Counted from the stretch's first letter, positions 8,860-18,730 are shown. The stretch: DNA of 64,000 nucleotides from Anaerolineales bacterium (GCA_020060485.1 JAGVAB010000048.1:1-64000); one strand, 5' to 3'. The notes: a model not told the origin generated them from the sequence alone. Translations and numbers: made by a program.

Positions 8860-10995
8860 CTACTCCCCACACACGATCGGCTCAATCTTCATCGCCTGAC
8901 TGCGCAGACAGCCTTCCTCGATCACATAGGCCGCCGCGCCGTGGGTGAAGGGGTGTTCTTTATCCTCCACCTCGAATAACACCCGCCCATCCAGAGCGGC
9001 TTTCAGCTTCCCGCCGCAGGTTTCCAGCCGGAAGTCCACCTTCCGTCCTGCCTGCCAGTCAAAAGCCGCCTCTGCCAGCACCGTCTCCTGTCCGTCGAAG
9101 ACTTTCACCAGCCGCGCCTGGCCATTCTCACCCAGCAGCAAGGCATAATAGCGGCGCAGACCCTGCACGCAGACCGCCACGCCAAAGGCGCGCGCCAGGG
9201 TTACATCGATCCCGGCCTGCACAGCATACGCTTTCCATTCCTGGGTACCCTGAAGACACAGCCCTCGCCCTTCATTCTGCACCAGGAAAATGGCATGGCG
9301 CTGCTTGGGATCAGGATGCTGGTCGCGCTCGGCGGCCGAGCAGGCATTCACCCAGGCCCGCCGCCACATGCTACCCCCGTTATGCGGGTCGCCCAGCCAC
9401 ACATCAGGAGTGCCGTCCCAGTCCAGCCAGTCGATGTAGATCGTTCCCGTCAGCGCCTGATCCGATTCAAGCTGCACGCCGACTTGCGCCACCGGGCAGC
9501 CATGCAGATCAGGCACCGTCCACTCAAATCCAGCCTCCTCGCCAGGAGCCATCCAGCGCAGTTCGCTGTTGGCCTGCTGCAACCTGTCCTCTGTCCCGTA
9601 GAAAGATACAAACAGGCTGGCCGCCACCGAAGCGGCATTGCTGCCATCAGCCTTGAGGCTGGCGCGAATGTGCTGGCCAGGATAGAGGGTCGGGCTGGCA
9701 GTCAGCTCCTCGCTGGTGAGCTGGGTGGCAGTCTTGAACTCTTCCGGGATGAAGGTGGGCGTGGCCGCCCGCAAAGGCTGCCCGGGTTGGCGAATGTCAT
9801 AACGCAAGGCCAGGCTGCGCTGGCCGCTGACACTGTGCCCGGCCACATTCTCCAAACGCAAGTCCTCCCCGATAGACTGAAAACCCTGCACTGCACCGGG
9901 AAACTCAAAATGGAAGCGTGCGCCCTGCTTGGGCTGGAACAACGGTTGGCCATCCAGGCGGCGGCGCAGGTTGATGATCTCAACGCTCTCGCGCACCGCG
10001 TCGGTGATCGCTCGCCCGCCATCGGCGGAAGGCATATAGAAGCGGTCCGCCAGCGGGCCGCGCCAGTCCACCTGCCCTTCGAATGCTGCCAGGCCGTTCT
10101 TGATCCCCAAAAAGCAGCCCACATTACCCGCATTGCAGTCTGTATCCCAACCGGAGGTGTTGACGATCTTCATCGCCTCCTGAAAATCATCCCCGCCATA
10201 CAACAGACTCAGGTGGATGAGACCATGATTGGGCACCACATGGCACACCCCGGGATACTGGTCATAGCCATACTGTGCTTCCAGCCGCTGGCGGGTTTTG
10301 CGCCAGTCCGGCTCGGCAGCGTGCCATTCGCGCAGGTTCTGCACCAGGCGGTAAATGTCCGAATCATGCGGAATGAAACCAAGGGCAGTATCCACACAGC
10401 GCGTCAAATCCGGCTCCATAAAAGCCTGGGCTTCCATGGCAGCCATCACCTGGGCCGCATAGATGGCCTCGCCGTCATGGCTGACGCTGGCCGCCCGTCG
10501 CGCCAGATCGGCTGCCAGTTGCGGGTCGCCGGCGGCAACCATCGCCCAACCATCAATAAAGATCTGCGAGCCGATCTGCTCGGCCACCACCCGTCCATTT
10601 TGGGCGATCGAACCGCTGCGCGGGGCAGGGATGCCATGTTTCAAATTCAAATAGGCGGTATGCTCTGTCGAGTTGCCCAGTCCACCCCACCAGATGATGG
10701 TGCGCCCTTCGACCAGATAATTGAGCCAGGTCTGGCCGATCTCGGCCGGGGTCAGGTCAAGCCGGCAGCCATAATCGGGCAAGGCCCGCAGGAAAGTGAA
10801 AGTGCCCGCCAGATCATCATCGGTAACCACTACCGGGCTGTTGAAACGATGGCTGACATAGCCGGTGACCTCGCCTAGCTCGGCCATGATCTGTTCATAA
10901 GTCCATAATTCAAAGGGGTGCCCCAGAAACACCCCGATCATCTTCCCCAATACCCCTGCATAGACTCGTTCTGCGTAATCTTGTGATGGTTTCAT
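8860..10995 (-). CDS. ADP-ribosylglycohydrolase family protein with C-terminal extension
   Basis: 711 residues. The N-terminal ~340 residues are an ADP-ribosyl-glycohydrolase (DraG/ARH, PF03747) domain: GVLGKMIGVFLGHPFE at the start, the di-metal motif VTDDDLAGT and the late block SGWDTDCNAGNVG. These Asp/Thr residues hold two Mg ions in ARH enzymes, which remove ADP-ribose from proteins or small molecules. The second half (about residues 360-711) is not part of the usual enzyme and looks like two beta-sandwich regions, the last resembling LamG-like carbohydrate or ligand binding modules. No signal peptide is visible. Start ATG 10995 has GGAG 9 bases upstream. Confidence 0.85.
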   Translation of the reverse strand: MKPSQDYAERVYAGVLGKMIGVFLGHPFELWTYEQIMAELGEVTGYVSHRFNSPVVVTDDDLAGTFTFLRALPDYGCRLDLTPAEIGQTWLNYLVEGRTIIWWGGLGNSTEHTAYLNLKHGIPAPRSGSIAQNGRVVAEQIGSQIFIDGWAMVAAGDPQLAADLARRAASVSHDGEAIYAAQVMAAMEAQAFMEPDLTRCVDTALGFIPHDSDIYRLVQNLREWHAAEPDWRKTRQRLEAQYGYDQYPGVCHVVPNHGLIHLSLLYGGDDFQEAMKIVNTSGWDTDCNAGNVGCFLGIKNGLAAFEGQVDWRGPLADRFYMPSADGGRAITDAVRESVEIINLRRRLDGQPLFQPKQGARFHFEFPGAVQGFQSIGEDLRLENVAGHSVSGQRSLALRYDIRQPGQPLRAATPTFIPEEFKTATQLTSEELTASPTLYPGQHIRASLKADGSNAASVAASLFVSFYGTEDRLQQANSELRWMAPGEEAGFEWTVPDLHGCPVAQVGVQLESDQALTGTIYIDWLDWDGTPDVWLGDPHNGGSMWRRAWVNACSAAERDQHPDPKQRHAIFLVQNEGRGLCLQGTQEWKAYAVQAGIDVTLARAFGVAVCVQGLRRYYALLLGENGQARLVKVFDGQETVLAEAAFDWQAGRKVDFRLETCGGKLKAALDGRVLFEVEDKEHPFTHGAAAYVIEEGCLRSQAMKIEPIVCGE

Positions 10996-11144
10996 TCTAG
11001 TCTCCGCGCTGCAAATGGCATGATCAATGGCCAGGATTTTAACACAAACGGCCGCATCTTTGTCCCAAACGCTTTCATCTTCATGAAAACACCTCGTGAA
11101 ACCCTTCCAGTTTCCTTAAAAAGGAAAAATGGCCTGTGTTTTAA

Positions 11145-11173
11145 TTGACAGTTCATAGCGGCAAAGGTATAAT
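11145..11173 (+). promoter_or_regulatory. Full-consensus sigma-70-type promoter of the S1 gene
   Basis: TTGACA (11145-11150), 17-bp spacer, TATAAT (11168-11173). It lies 37 bases upstream of the S1-domain gene start. Both hexamers match consensus exactly, predicting strong constitutive expression. Confidence 0.88.
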
Positions 11174-11210
11174 TCAATCTTGTGAAAATTTACAACATGG
11201 AGAGTGGCGT

Positions 11211-12044
11211 ATGGAATCGAATATTGCTGCCGAAAACGGAACTTCCGTTGAGGTCAAGCCCAAAATGCAGTTTACCGGTAAAGTCATCAAGACCAGCCTG
11301 GCCGGGGCGGTGGTGGACATCGGCACCCCACAACCCGCTGTGCTGCACGTTTCCCAGGTTGTGACCGGGGAAAGCGATGACGAAAATTCCACCAAGCGCG
11401 TCGAAGATATCCTGGTGGTTGACCAGGAGATCACCGTTTGGGTGCGCAAGGTCAAGGATGATCACATTGAATTGACCATGGCCAAACCCCTGGATCTGGA
11501 ATGGCGCGAGATCAAAAAAGGCATGTCCGTCAAGGGCAGCGTCGTTCGCCTCGAAAAATTTGGCGCGTTCATCGAGATCGGCGCCGAACGTCCCGGTTTG
11601 GTGCACATCAGCGAAATGGCCCACGGCTACGTCAAGACCCCCGGCGACATGCTCAAGGTCGGTGACGAAGTCGAAGCCGAGGTGCTGGATGTACAGCGCC
11701 GCAAGAAGCAGATCAAACTAAGCATGAAAGCTCTGCAGCCCGAACCTGAACCGGAGCAGATTGCCGATGGCTCTGTGGTCAAGGCCAAAGGCAAAAAACG
11801 CACCGGCGGCAAGAAGGGCGGCAAACAGCAGGGCGGTGAAGGCGAAGTCTACACCATTTCCGACTCCGACCAGCCCAGCCCCACTGCCATGGAAATCGCC
11901 CTGCGCGAAGCCATGGACCGCGCCAATGCTCGTGAAACCGCCGAGCAAAAGGCCAGAAAGGCCAAGAAACAAAAAGCAGTTTCTCAGGTGCAGGAAGACC
12001 TCCTTTCCCGTACTTTGGAAAGCAAGGAAAATTCTGCCTCCTGA
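11211..12044 (+). CDS. S1 RNA-binding domain protein (two S1 domains)
   Basis: 277 residues. Two S1/OB-fold domains: about residues 18-88 (GKVIKTSLAGAVVDIG, then LHVSQV) and about residues 100-170 (GSVVRLEKFGAFIEIG, then LVHISEMAHG and KVGDEVEAEVLDV). The second matches the canonical S1 repeat of RpsA and PNPase closely. A Lys/Arg/Gly-rich tail and a charged helix follow. It is much shorter than ribosomal protein S1, so it is probably an auxiliary RNA-binding or translation factor. Start ATG 11211 is preceded by GGAGAG. It has a perfect promoter and its own terminator. Confidence 0.85.
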   Translation: MESNIAAENGTSVEVKPKMQFTGKVIKTSLAGAVVDIGTPQPAVLHVSQVVTGESDDENSTKRVEDILVVDQEITVWVRKVKDDHIELTMAKPLDLEWREIKKGMSVKGSVVRLEKFGAFIEIGAERPGLVHISEMAHGYVKTPGDMLKVGDEVEAEVLDVQRRKKQIKLSMKALQPEPEPEQIADGSVVKAKGKKRTGGKKGGKQQGGEGEVYTISDSDQPSPTAMEIALREAMDRANARETAEQKARKAKKQKAVSQVQEDLLSRTLESKENSAS

Positions 12045-12086
12045 TCATCTCTTGGTAGAAAATTCCCTCGATTTCTGCGCCCGGTT

Positions 12087-12121
12087 AAACCCACCGCTTT
12101 GCATGACAAAGCGGTGGGTTT
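12087..12121 (+). terminator. Intrinsic terminator after S1 gene
   Basis: 15-bp perfect stem (12087-12101 with 12107-12121), 5-base loop CATGA, T-containing tail. It separates the S1 unit from pyrG. Confidence 0.88.
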
Positions 12122-12123
12122 AC

Positions 12124-12151
12124 TTGTCATCCAACATTCCTGTTTTATGAT
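12124..12151 (+). promoter_or_regulatory. Candidate pyrG promoter
   Basis: TTGTCA (12124-12129), 16-bp spacer, TATGAT (12146-12151). Transcription would begin near 12158 and give a leader of about 190 nt. Confidence 0.55.
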
Positions 12152-12251
12152 AAACTCAGTGGGAACATTTGTTAACGTAAAAAGCAATTAAAGCGCCTGG
12201 TATGAACAAACAATCGCAGTGCCTCATTTTGGATCATTACCGATAAACGCT

Positions 12252-12281
12252 CAGGGAGGCGCCGGTACACGGCCCTCCCTG
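12252..12281 (+). promoter_or_regulatory. Terminator-like hairpin in the pyrG leader
   Basis: Stem CAGGGAGG/CCTCCCTG extended by GCCG/CGGC around the loop GTACA, followed by CTTCTTT. It sits about 95 nt after the presumed transcription start and 68 nt before pyrG, and is a candidate attenuator. A second short hairpin (CCGCC-TGAA-GGCGG) lies at 12314-12327, just before the ribosome binding site. Confidence 0.5.
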
Positions 12282-12349
12282 CTTCTTTAAGTTGTAACGT
12301 ATCCTGATGCAAACCGCCTGAAGGCGGAAGAGGCAGGAAAAGGAGTTCC

Positions 12350-13996
12350 ATGGAAACCAAATACATCTTTTTCACGGGTGGCGTGGTCAGTTCGGTAGGC
12401 AAGGGCGTAACCAGTGCGGCTGTTGGCCGGCTGCTCAAGGAGCGTGGTTTCGAAGTTGCCGTCCAGAAACTGGACCCCTACATCAATGTTGATCCGGGAA
12501 CAATGAGCCCTTATCAGCACGGCGAAGTTTACGTCCTGGATGACGGCGCCGAAACTGATCTTGACCTGGGCCACTATGAACGTTTCATTGATATCCGGCT
12601 GAACCGGGTGTGCAATATCACCACCGGCCAGGTGTATGCGGATGTGATTGCCAAGGAGCGCCACGGTGATTACCTGGGCGGCACCATCCAGGTGGTGCCC
12701 CACATCACCAATGAGATCAAACGCCGCATCGGCATGGTCGCCAAAACCACCGGAGCCGAGATCGTATTGGTGGAAGTGGGCGGCACGGTGGGCGATATTG
12801 AAAGCCTGCCCTTCCTGGAAGCCCTGCGCCAGTTGCGCAGTGACCTGGGACGCGAGAACACCATGTACATCCACGTCACCTGGCTGCCGATGATTGGGGC
12901 GACCGGTGAATTAAAAACCAAGCCCACCCAGCATTCAGTGCGCGAGCTGCGCTCGATCGGTATCTCGCCCGATATGATCATGGCCCGTTCTGACACGCCG
13001 GTGGATGAAGACCTGCGCGACAAGATTGCCCTGCACTGTGATGTGAACCGCCGGGCCGTGATCCCGATGGTAACCGCAAAAAACCTATACGAAATCCCTC
13101 TGCTCCTGGAAGAAGCCACGGTTGGCGAATACATCCTGGAACGTTTGCAGCTCACCACCCGCAAACAGGCGGATTGGGAACCCTGGCGGCGACTGGCAGC
13201 CGAAGTCTTAAAAGAGAAACCCCAGGTAAGGGTGGCTCTGGTGGGCAAGTATGTTGAGCTGCACGATGCCTACATGAGCGTCCGTGAAGCGCTGAATCAT
13301 GCTGCCCTGCATCTGGGGGTCAAACTCGACCTGCATTGGGTGCAATCTGGCGACCTGGAGAAGAATGAATGCTGGCAACAGATCCGCACAATGGACGGCA
13401 TCGTGGTGCCGGGCGGCTTCGGCGAGCGCGGCATTGAAGGCAAGATACAGGTTGCCCGCTACGCCCGCAATGAAAAGGTTCCTTACCTGGGACTGTGCCT
13501 GGGCATGCAAATGCAGGTGGTCGAATTTGCCCGCTTCGTACTGCAAGACGAGAAAGCCAACTCAACCGAGTTCAACCGCACCACCCCCCACCCGGTGATC
13601 GATCTAATGCCTGACCAGCGCGAGATCATCGATATGGGCGGCACAATGCGCCTGGGACTTTACCCCTGCAAATTGCAGCCTGGCACGATCGCCTCCGAAG
13701 CCTACCAGACCGATATGGTGCATGAGCGCCACCGCCACCGCTTTGAATTTAACAACGAATACCGTGACCTGCTGCAAGCCAATGATATGCGTTTCTCCGG
13801 GCTTTCCCCGGATGGGCGGCTGGTTGAGATCGTTGAACTGGAAGGGCATCCTTTTATGCTTGGGACACAATTCCATCCGGAATTTTTATCCCGGCCCAAC
13901 CGGCCGCACCCGCTTTTCCTGGCCTTTGTCAAAGCCGTCTGTCAGCATGCCGGCATCGCGTGCAAGCTCATGAACCTCTTTCCCAAAGAAAAATGA
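12350..13996 (+). CDS. pyrG: CTP synthase
   Basis: 548 residues, normal length. The N-terminal synthetase domain starts with the family block YIFFTGGVVSSVGKGV (P-loop) and contains DPYINVDPGTMSP. The C-terminal glutamine amidotransferase domain (from about residue 290) has the oxyanion and nucleophile block LGLCLGMQ (Cys nucleophile) and the His-Glu pair near GTQFHPE. It converts UTP to CTP with glutamine as nitrogen donor. The ribosome binding site AAAGGAG lies 5 bases upstream. The structured leader suggests control by pyrimidine supply. Confidence 0.97.
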   Translation: METKYIFFTGGVVSSVGKGVTSAAVGRLLKERGFEVAVQKLDPYINVDPGTMSPYQHGEVYVLDDGAETDLDLGHYERFIDIRLNRVCNITTGQVYADVIAKERHGDYLGGTIQVVPHITNEIKRRIGMVAKTTGAEIVLVEVGGTVGDIESLPFLEALRQLRSDLGRENTMYIHVTWLPMIGATGELKTKPTQHSVRELRSIGISPDMIMARSDTPVDEDLRDKIALHCDVNRRAVIPMVTAKNLYEIPLLLEEATVGEYILERLQLTTRKQADWEPWRRLAAEVLKEKPQVRVALVGKYVELHDAYMSVREALNHAALHLGVKLDLHWVQSGDLEKNECWQQIRTMDGIVVPGGFGERGIEGKIQVARYARNEKVPYLGLCLGMQMQVVEFARFVLQDEKANSTEFNRTTPHPVIDLMPDQREIIDMGGTMRLGLYPCKLQPGTIASEAYQTDMVHERHRHRFEFNNEYRDLLQANDMRFSGLSPDGRLVEIVELEGHPFMLGTQFHPEFLSRPNRPHPLFLAFVKAVCQHAGIACKLMNLFPKEK

Positions 13997-14031
13997 GCCT
14001 GGCAAAAAAAACCAGTCTATACAATTCGTAA

Positions 14032-15444
<1,413 letters not shown>

Positions 15445-15466
15445 ACCGACAGCAAATCAACATTCA

Positions 15467-15508
15467 AAACCGGTCACCTCGACAAACTCGGTGACCGGTT
15501 TCTTTTTT
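15467..15508 (+). terminator. eno: Enolase terminator, member of a palindromic repeat pair
   Basis: 12-bp perfect stem (15467-15478 with 15490-15501) followed by CTTTTTTT. Its core 15470-15498 is related to the hairpin at 40216-40244. Confidence 0.9.
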
Positions 15509-15571
15509 TGACTTCACCCACAAATGTGAACCGGCAAGTCGGGGTGTCAATTGGTTAACAAACGGTGACGA

Positions 15572-16039
15572 TTACCCTTTTTCGCACACCCGGGGAATAT
15601 GCGGCAGGCGTCCCGCTTGCTGGCACTCCTGACACAGGCCGGGAATGCTGATCTCATTCAACTCGGCGTTGAAATTGTACTGCTGGCAAAGCTGGGCAAG
15701 CATCGCTCCGGCAATCTCCAAATCGGCAGGCATGATCTTGCCGCATGCCCGGCAGACCAGGTGTAAATGCGGCTCCTCGCTGCCCAGATATTCATACAGG
15801 CGCTGGCGGCCGCTGGTCTCAATGGACGAGACCAGGCCAAATTGCTGCAAGAGTTCCAGATTGCGATAGATGGTCACCAGATCCAGGCTTTGGCTGCGCT
15901 TTTGCACCTGTTCGTGGATCTCTTCCACGCTGACCGGCCTCTTGAACTGGTGCATCACCTCCAGCACAATCTCCCGCTGAGGTGTCAGGCGAAAGCCATG
16001 ATCCTTCAATGCTTTATAAAATAATTTTTCACAGGACAT
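15572..16039 (-). CDS. Fur-family metalloregulator, probably Ni/Co/Zn-sensing
   Basis: 155 residues. N-terminal winged helix (about residues 1-85, with GFRLTPQREIVLEVM and LVTIYRNLELLQQFGLV), then the dimerization domain with HLHLVCRACG and a second CxxC (CQEC), which together make the structural zinc site. Start ATG 16039 preferred; a longer frame to 16075 lacks support. It lies 42 bp after cbiO in the same direction, so it is likely the last gene of the cbiMQO unit and its regulator. A candidate operator is at 18627-18640. Whether it senses nickel (Nur), zinc (Zur), iron or peroxide cannot be decided from motifs; the transporter context favours nickel or cobalt. Confidence 0.88.
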   Translation of the reverse strand: MSCEKLFYKALKDHGFRLTPQREIVLEVMHQFKRPVSVEEIHEQVQKRSQSLDLVTIYRNLELLQQFGLVSSIETSGRQRLYEYLGSEEPHLHLVCRACGKIMPADLEIAGAMLAQLCQQYNFNAELNEISIPGLCQECQQAGRLPHIPRVCEKG

Positions 16040-16081
16040 TGTCTTTCCCTTTTTGTGCAGGCTCACCAGGGCCATGCTCTT

Positions 16082-16786
16082 TCACACCAAACCATGTGTC
16101 AACAGCAGATCACCATCCTGCATCAGCTCTTCGATATCACCATCCGCGGCCACCCGCCCACCATCCAGGATCACCAGCCGACCGGCGACCCGCCGGGCCA
16201 TGTCCAGATCGTGAGTGGCAATCAGCATGGTCTGCGGCAGGGAACCCAGCAAGGCGATCAGCTCCCGCCGCCCGCGCGGGTCCAGACCAGCCGTAGGCTC
16301 ATCCAGCACCAGCAATTTGGGCTGCATGCACAACACTGTTGCCAGCGCCACCCGTTTCTTTTCACCGCCGCTTAAGTGATAGGGCATACGTTGCTCACTG
16401 CCTGCCATGCCTACCGCCGCCAATGCCTCGGATACGCGCAAACGAATCTCAGCCGGCTTCATTCCCAAGTATACCAGCCCAAAAGCCACATCATCATATA
16501 CCGTTGGCGAAAACAACTGGTCGTCGGGGTTTTGAAATACCAAGCCAACCTGTGACCGGATCAAGCCGGCGCTGGCTGGCTCAAGACGCATCCCCCCGAT
16601 TGTGATCTGGCCTTCGCCATACAGAATGCCATTTAACTGCTGCAAAAGAGTGGATTTGCCGGAACCATTAACCCCGGCCAGGGCAACTTTCTCTCCTGGC
16701 AAGATGCGCAAATGAATATCCTTCAACACCTGGGCTGAATCCGGGTAAGAAAAAGTTAATGCCTGGATATCAAGAATTGGCTCCAC
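16082..16786 (-). CDS. cbiO: Energy-coupling-factor cobalt/nickel transporter ATPase
   Basis: 234 residues. Complete ABC ATPase: Walker A AGVNGSGKSTLL, Q-loop VFQNPDDQLF (the NPDDQ form typical of ECF ATPases), signature LSGGEKKRVALA, Walker B LLVLDEPTAGLDP and H-loop ATHD. The GTG at 16786 is chosen as start: it is 7 bases after GGAGG and 2 bases after the cbiQ stop, whereas the longer frame to 16861 runs through cbiQ. It powers the CbiMQO transporter at the cytoplasmic membrane. Confidence 0.93.
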   Translation of the reverse strand: MEPILDIQALTFSYPDSAQVLKDIHLRILPGEKVALAGVNGSGKSTLLQQLNGILYGEGQITIGGMRLEPASAGLIRSQVGLVFQNPDDQLFSPTVYDDVAFGLVYLGMKPAEIRLRVSEALAAVGMAGSEQRMPYHLSGGEKKRVALATVLCMQPKLLVLDEPTAGLDPRGRRELIALLGSLPQTMLIATHDLDMARRVAGRLVILDGGRVAADGDIEELMQDGDLLLTHGLV

Positions 16787-16788
16787 TC

Positions 16789-17559
16789 TCAACCTCCAAA
16801 TAAAAAGCCAAACAGCCATAAAAATACCAAACCAGCCGCACCCCCGGACAGCAGCAGCCAATCACGCTTCTGCAGCTGGCGGGCTGGACCCCCAGGCAGT
16901 TCGCCGTTATAACCGCGCGCCAGCATGGCTGCATACACGCGCTCGCTGCGCTCAATGGAACGCAGCAAAAGGCTGCCAGCCATTCCTCCAGTTATATGCG
17001 CCCGCCAGGCCAACGGCGGCTGGTGGATTCGTTCTGGCGGGCGCACACTGCGGCTGGCGCGTGCGGCCAGCATGCGTTGCGCTTCTTCTCTCAACAAAAA
17101 CAAATAGCGCCACATCAAACTCATAATGGCTACCAAGACCTTCGGCAGATGAAGCTGACGCATGGCCGCCAGCAATTCCACAAACCCGGTGGTTGCCGCC
17201 AACAGCAACGCGGCTTGCATCGACAGCATGGATTTAAAGGCAATGCTCAGTAAGCGCTCCAACCCTGCGGCATAGATACCCCAGCTTGTGCCCAACGCCT
17301 GAAAAGCAAATATCTGCCTGCCGCCAGGTTGAAAAACCAACGGCACAGCCGCCAGAGAAAACCCCAGTGCCAGCAGAGAGCGGATCAGGTAATACCGGAT
17401 GCCCTTGCCAGAAAGGATTTCCAAAGAGAATAGCAAAGCCGCAAAGAGCAGGTAGCCGGGCCAGGCTCCCATTGGGCTCAAGCCCAACGCAAGAATGAAA
17501 GCCAGGGCGAGCAGTAATTTCACCCTGGCATCCTGCCTTTGCAGCAAGGTATCAAGCAT
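16789..17559 (-). CDS. cbiQ: Energy-coupling-factor transmembrane protein CbiQ
   Basis: 256 residues with about five to six hydrophobic helices in the first 160 residues, ending in a helix at the C-terminus. The coupling-helix region contains RYLFLLREEAQRMLAARASR and, later, AMLARGYNGELPG, matching the two Ala-Arg-Gly-type coupling motifs of EcfT/CbiQ proteins. Start ATG 17559 lies 10 bp after the cbiM stop; the frame is open further upstream into cbiM but without a better site. Confidence 0.92.
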   Translation of the reverse strand: MLDTLLQRQDARVKLLLALAFILALGLSPMGAWPGYLLFAALLFSLEILSGKGIRYYLIRSLLALGFSLAAVPLVFQPGGRQIFAFQALGTSWGIYAAGLERLLSIAFKSMLSMQAALLLAATTGFVELLAAMRQLHLPKVLVAIMSLMWRYLFLLREEAQRMLAARASRSVRPPERIHQPPLAWRAHITGGMAGSLLLRSIERSERVYAAMLARGYNGELPGGPARQLQKRDWLLLSGGAAGLVFLWLFGFLFGG

Positions 17560-17569
17560 GTCTGCCGAT

Positions 17570-18529
17570 TCAGGCAGCCCTTGAACGGCCTGCCGACTTT
17601 TGCAGCCGCGCCATGCCATAAGCCACCCCAAACACCACCACTGTTCCCAGAATACCGGCAGCAATGGTCGCAGCGGCTTCATTGGCAATACCCGGCATGA
17701 CATAATCCGGAATCAAATCGTAGAAAGCCTCACGCGCCTGATGCAAAAAGCCTTGTTCTTCAGCCACCCATTCCAAACCATCCGGATGGCTGGACGCTAA
17801 TGGAGCAAGCACAGTCAAGGCAAATGTAATCACCAGGCCAACCACCACTACACCCCGGCTGCTGCCAGGTTTGGACTCGCCGGCTTGCACCAGATCACGG
17901 CGCGCCGCATAAAGAAAAGCCAGTGCCCCGCCAGTAATCAAGCCTTCGCCGATACCGATCAGCGCATGGATGGCACCCATGGCCGGCACGGCAAGATTGG
18001 CCGGGGAAGTACCCGAAATCGCCAATTGCAAAGCGCAGGAAAGAGAAGCAATGAAGATCGATGCCCAAGCCGCAGCAAAACCGCCAACCCATAGGCCCCA
18101 GGTTTTTCCATGTGCAACGCGCTGCACCAGACTGTATACAGCATAGGCTACCGCCACACCAACCACAGCCATATTGAACAGGTTGGCGCCCAGCACGATC
18201 AGCCCGCCATCCTGAAAAACCAGCGCCTGCACCGAGACCACGACTGTCATGACCAGCATGGCCGGCCAGGGCCCCAGCACAATCGTTGCCAAAGCGGCGC
18301 CCAGCAAATGACCGGAAGTCCCACCAGTCACCGAAAAGTTCAGCATCTGCCCGGCAAAAATTGCCGCCGCCAGCACGCCCATCAACGGCGCCTGGCGCTC
18401 GCCCAGGCTTTGCCCGGTTTTGCGCAAGGCTATTGCCAGCACAACGATCGATATGATCCAAAAGATGATCCCTACCACAACCGAAAGAAAGCCATCCGGG
18501 ATGTGCATGGGCATTGGGGAATACAGCAT
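17570..18529 (-). CDS. cbiM: Cobalt/nickel ECF substrate-capture protein, CbiM with CbiN-like C-terminus
   Basis: 319 residues. The metal-binding N-terminal block HIPDGFLS is present, then at least six helices with GGTSGHLLGAA. The tail contains SHPDGLEWVAEEQGF, the PDGLE module that replaces a separate CbiN/NikL subunit, plus a final membrane helix; a fused CbiMN/NikMN arrangement is therefore likely. Start ATG 18529 is decided by AAGGAGG 5 bases upstream. That gives seven residues before the Met-His-Ile that normally forms the mature N-terminus and metal site, which is odd (see findings). It leads an operon with cbiQ, cbiO and fur. Confidence 0.92.
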   Translation of the reverse strand: MLYSPMPMHIPDGFLSVVVGIIFWIISIVVLAIALRKTGQSLGERQAPLMGVLAAAIFAGQMLNFSVTGGTSGHLLGAALATIVLGPWPAMLVMTVVVSVQALVFQDGGLIVLGANLFNMAVVGVAVAYAVYSLVQRVAHGKTWGLWVGGFAAAWASIFIASLSCALQLAISGTSPANLAVPAMGAIHALIGIGEGLITGGALAFLYAARRDLVQAGESKPGSSRGVVVVGLVITFALTVLAPLASSHPDGLEWVAEEQGFLHQAREAFYDLIPDYVMPGIANEAAATIAAGILGTVVVFGVAYGMARLQKSAGRSRAA

Positions 18530-18618
18530 AATCGCCTCCTTTTTTCGGCATCTGCGTTCTGCACATGCCTGTTCAAGTGATGAATGCAACTACCGGACAG
18601 GATCCGGTAATCCACAAT

Positions 18619-18647
18619 ATTATAAATGCAATTATTTGCAATAGCAA
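18619..18647 (-). promoter_or_regulatory. Promoter of cbiMQO-fur
   Basis: On the minus strand TTGCTA (18647-18642), 17-bp spacer, TATAAT (18624-18619). It is about 90 bases upstream of the cbiM start. The spacer is filled by an inverted repeat (next entry). Confidence 0.7.
18627..18640 (-). promoter_or_regulatory. Candidate Fur-family (Nur/Zur-like) operator
   Basis: TGCAA-N4-TTGCA inverted repeat located between the -35 and -10 hexamers of the cbiM promoter. TTGCAA half-sites are the kind described for the nickel regulator Nur. The co-transcribed Fur-family gene is the obvious ligand. Position alone predicts repression when metal is bound. Confidence 0.6.
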
Positions 18648-18664
18648 ACAAATTCAATAAAATA

Positions 18665-18690
18665 AGGCCATCCATTTTATTGGATGACCT
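18665..18690 (-). terminator. Terminator of the peroxiredoxin transcript
   Basis: 10-bp stem with one mismatch (18665-18674 with 18681-18690), 6-base loop, followed on the minus strand by TATTTTATT. Confidence 0.6.
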
Positions 18691-18730
18691 CTTTCATCTT
18701 GTGCGGTGGTCGCAAAAAAAAGGAACCGCT

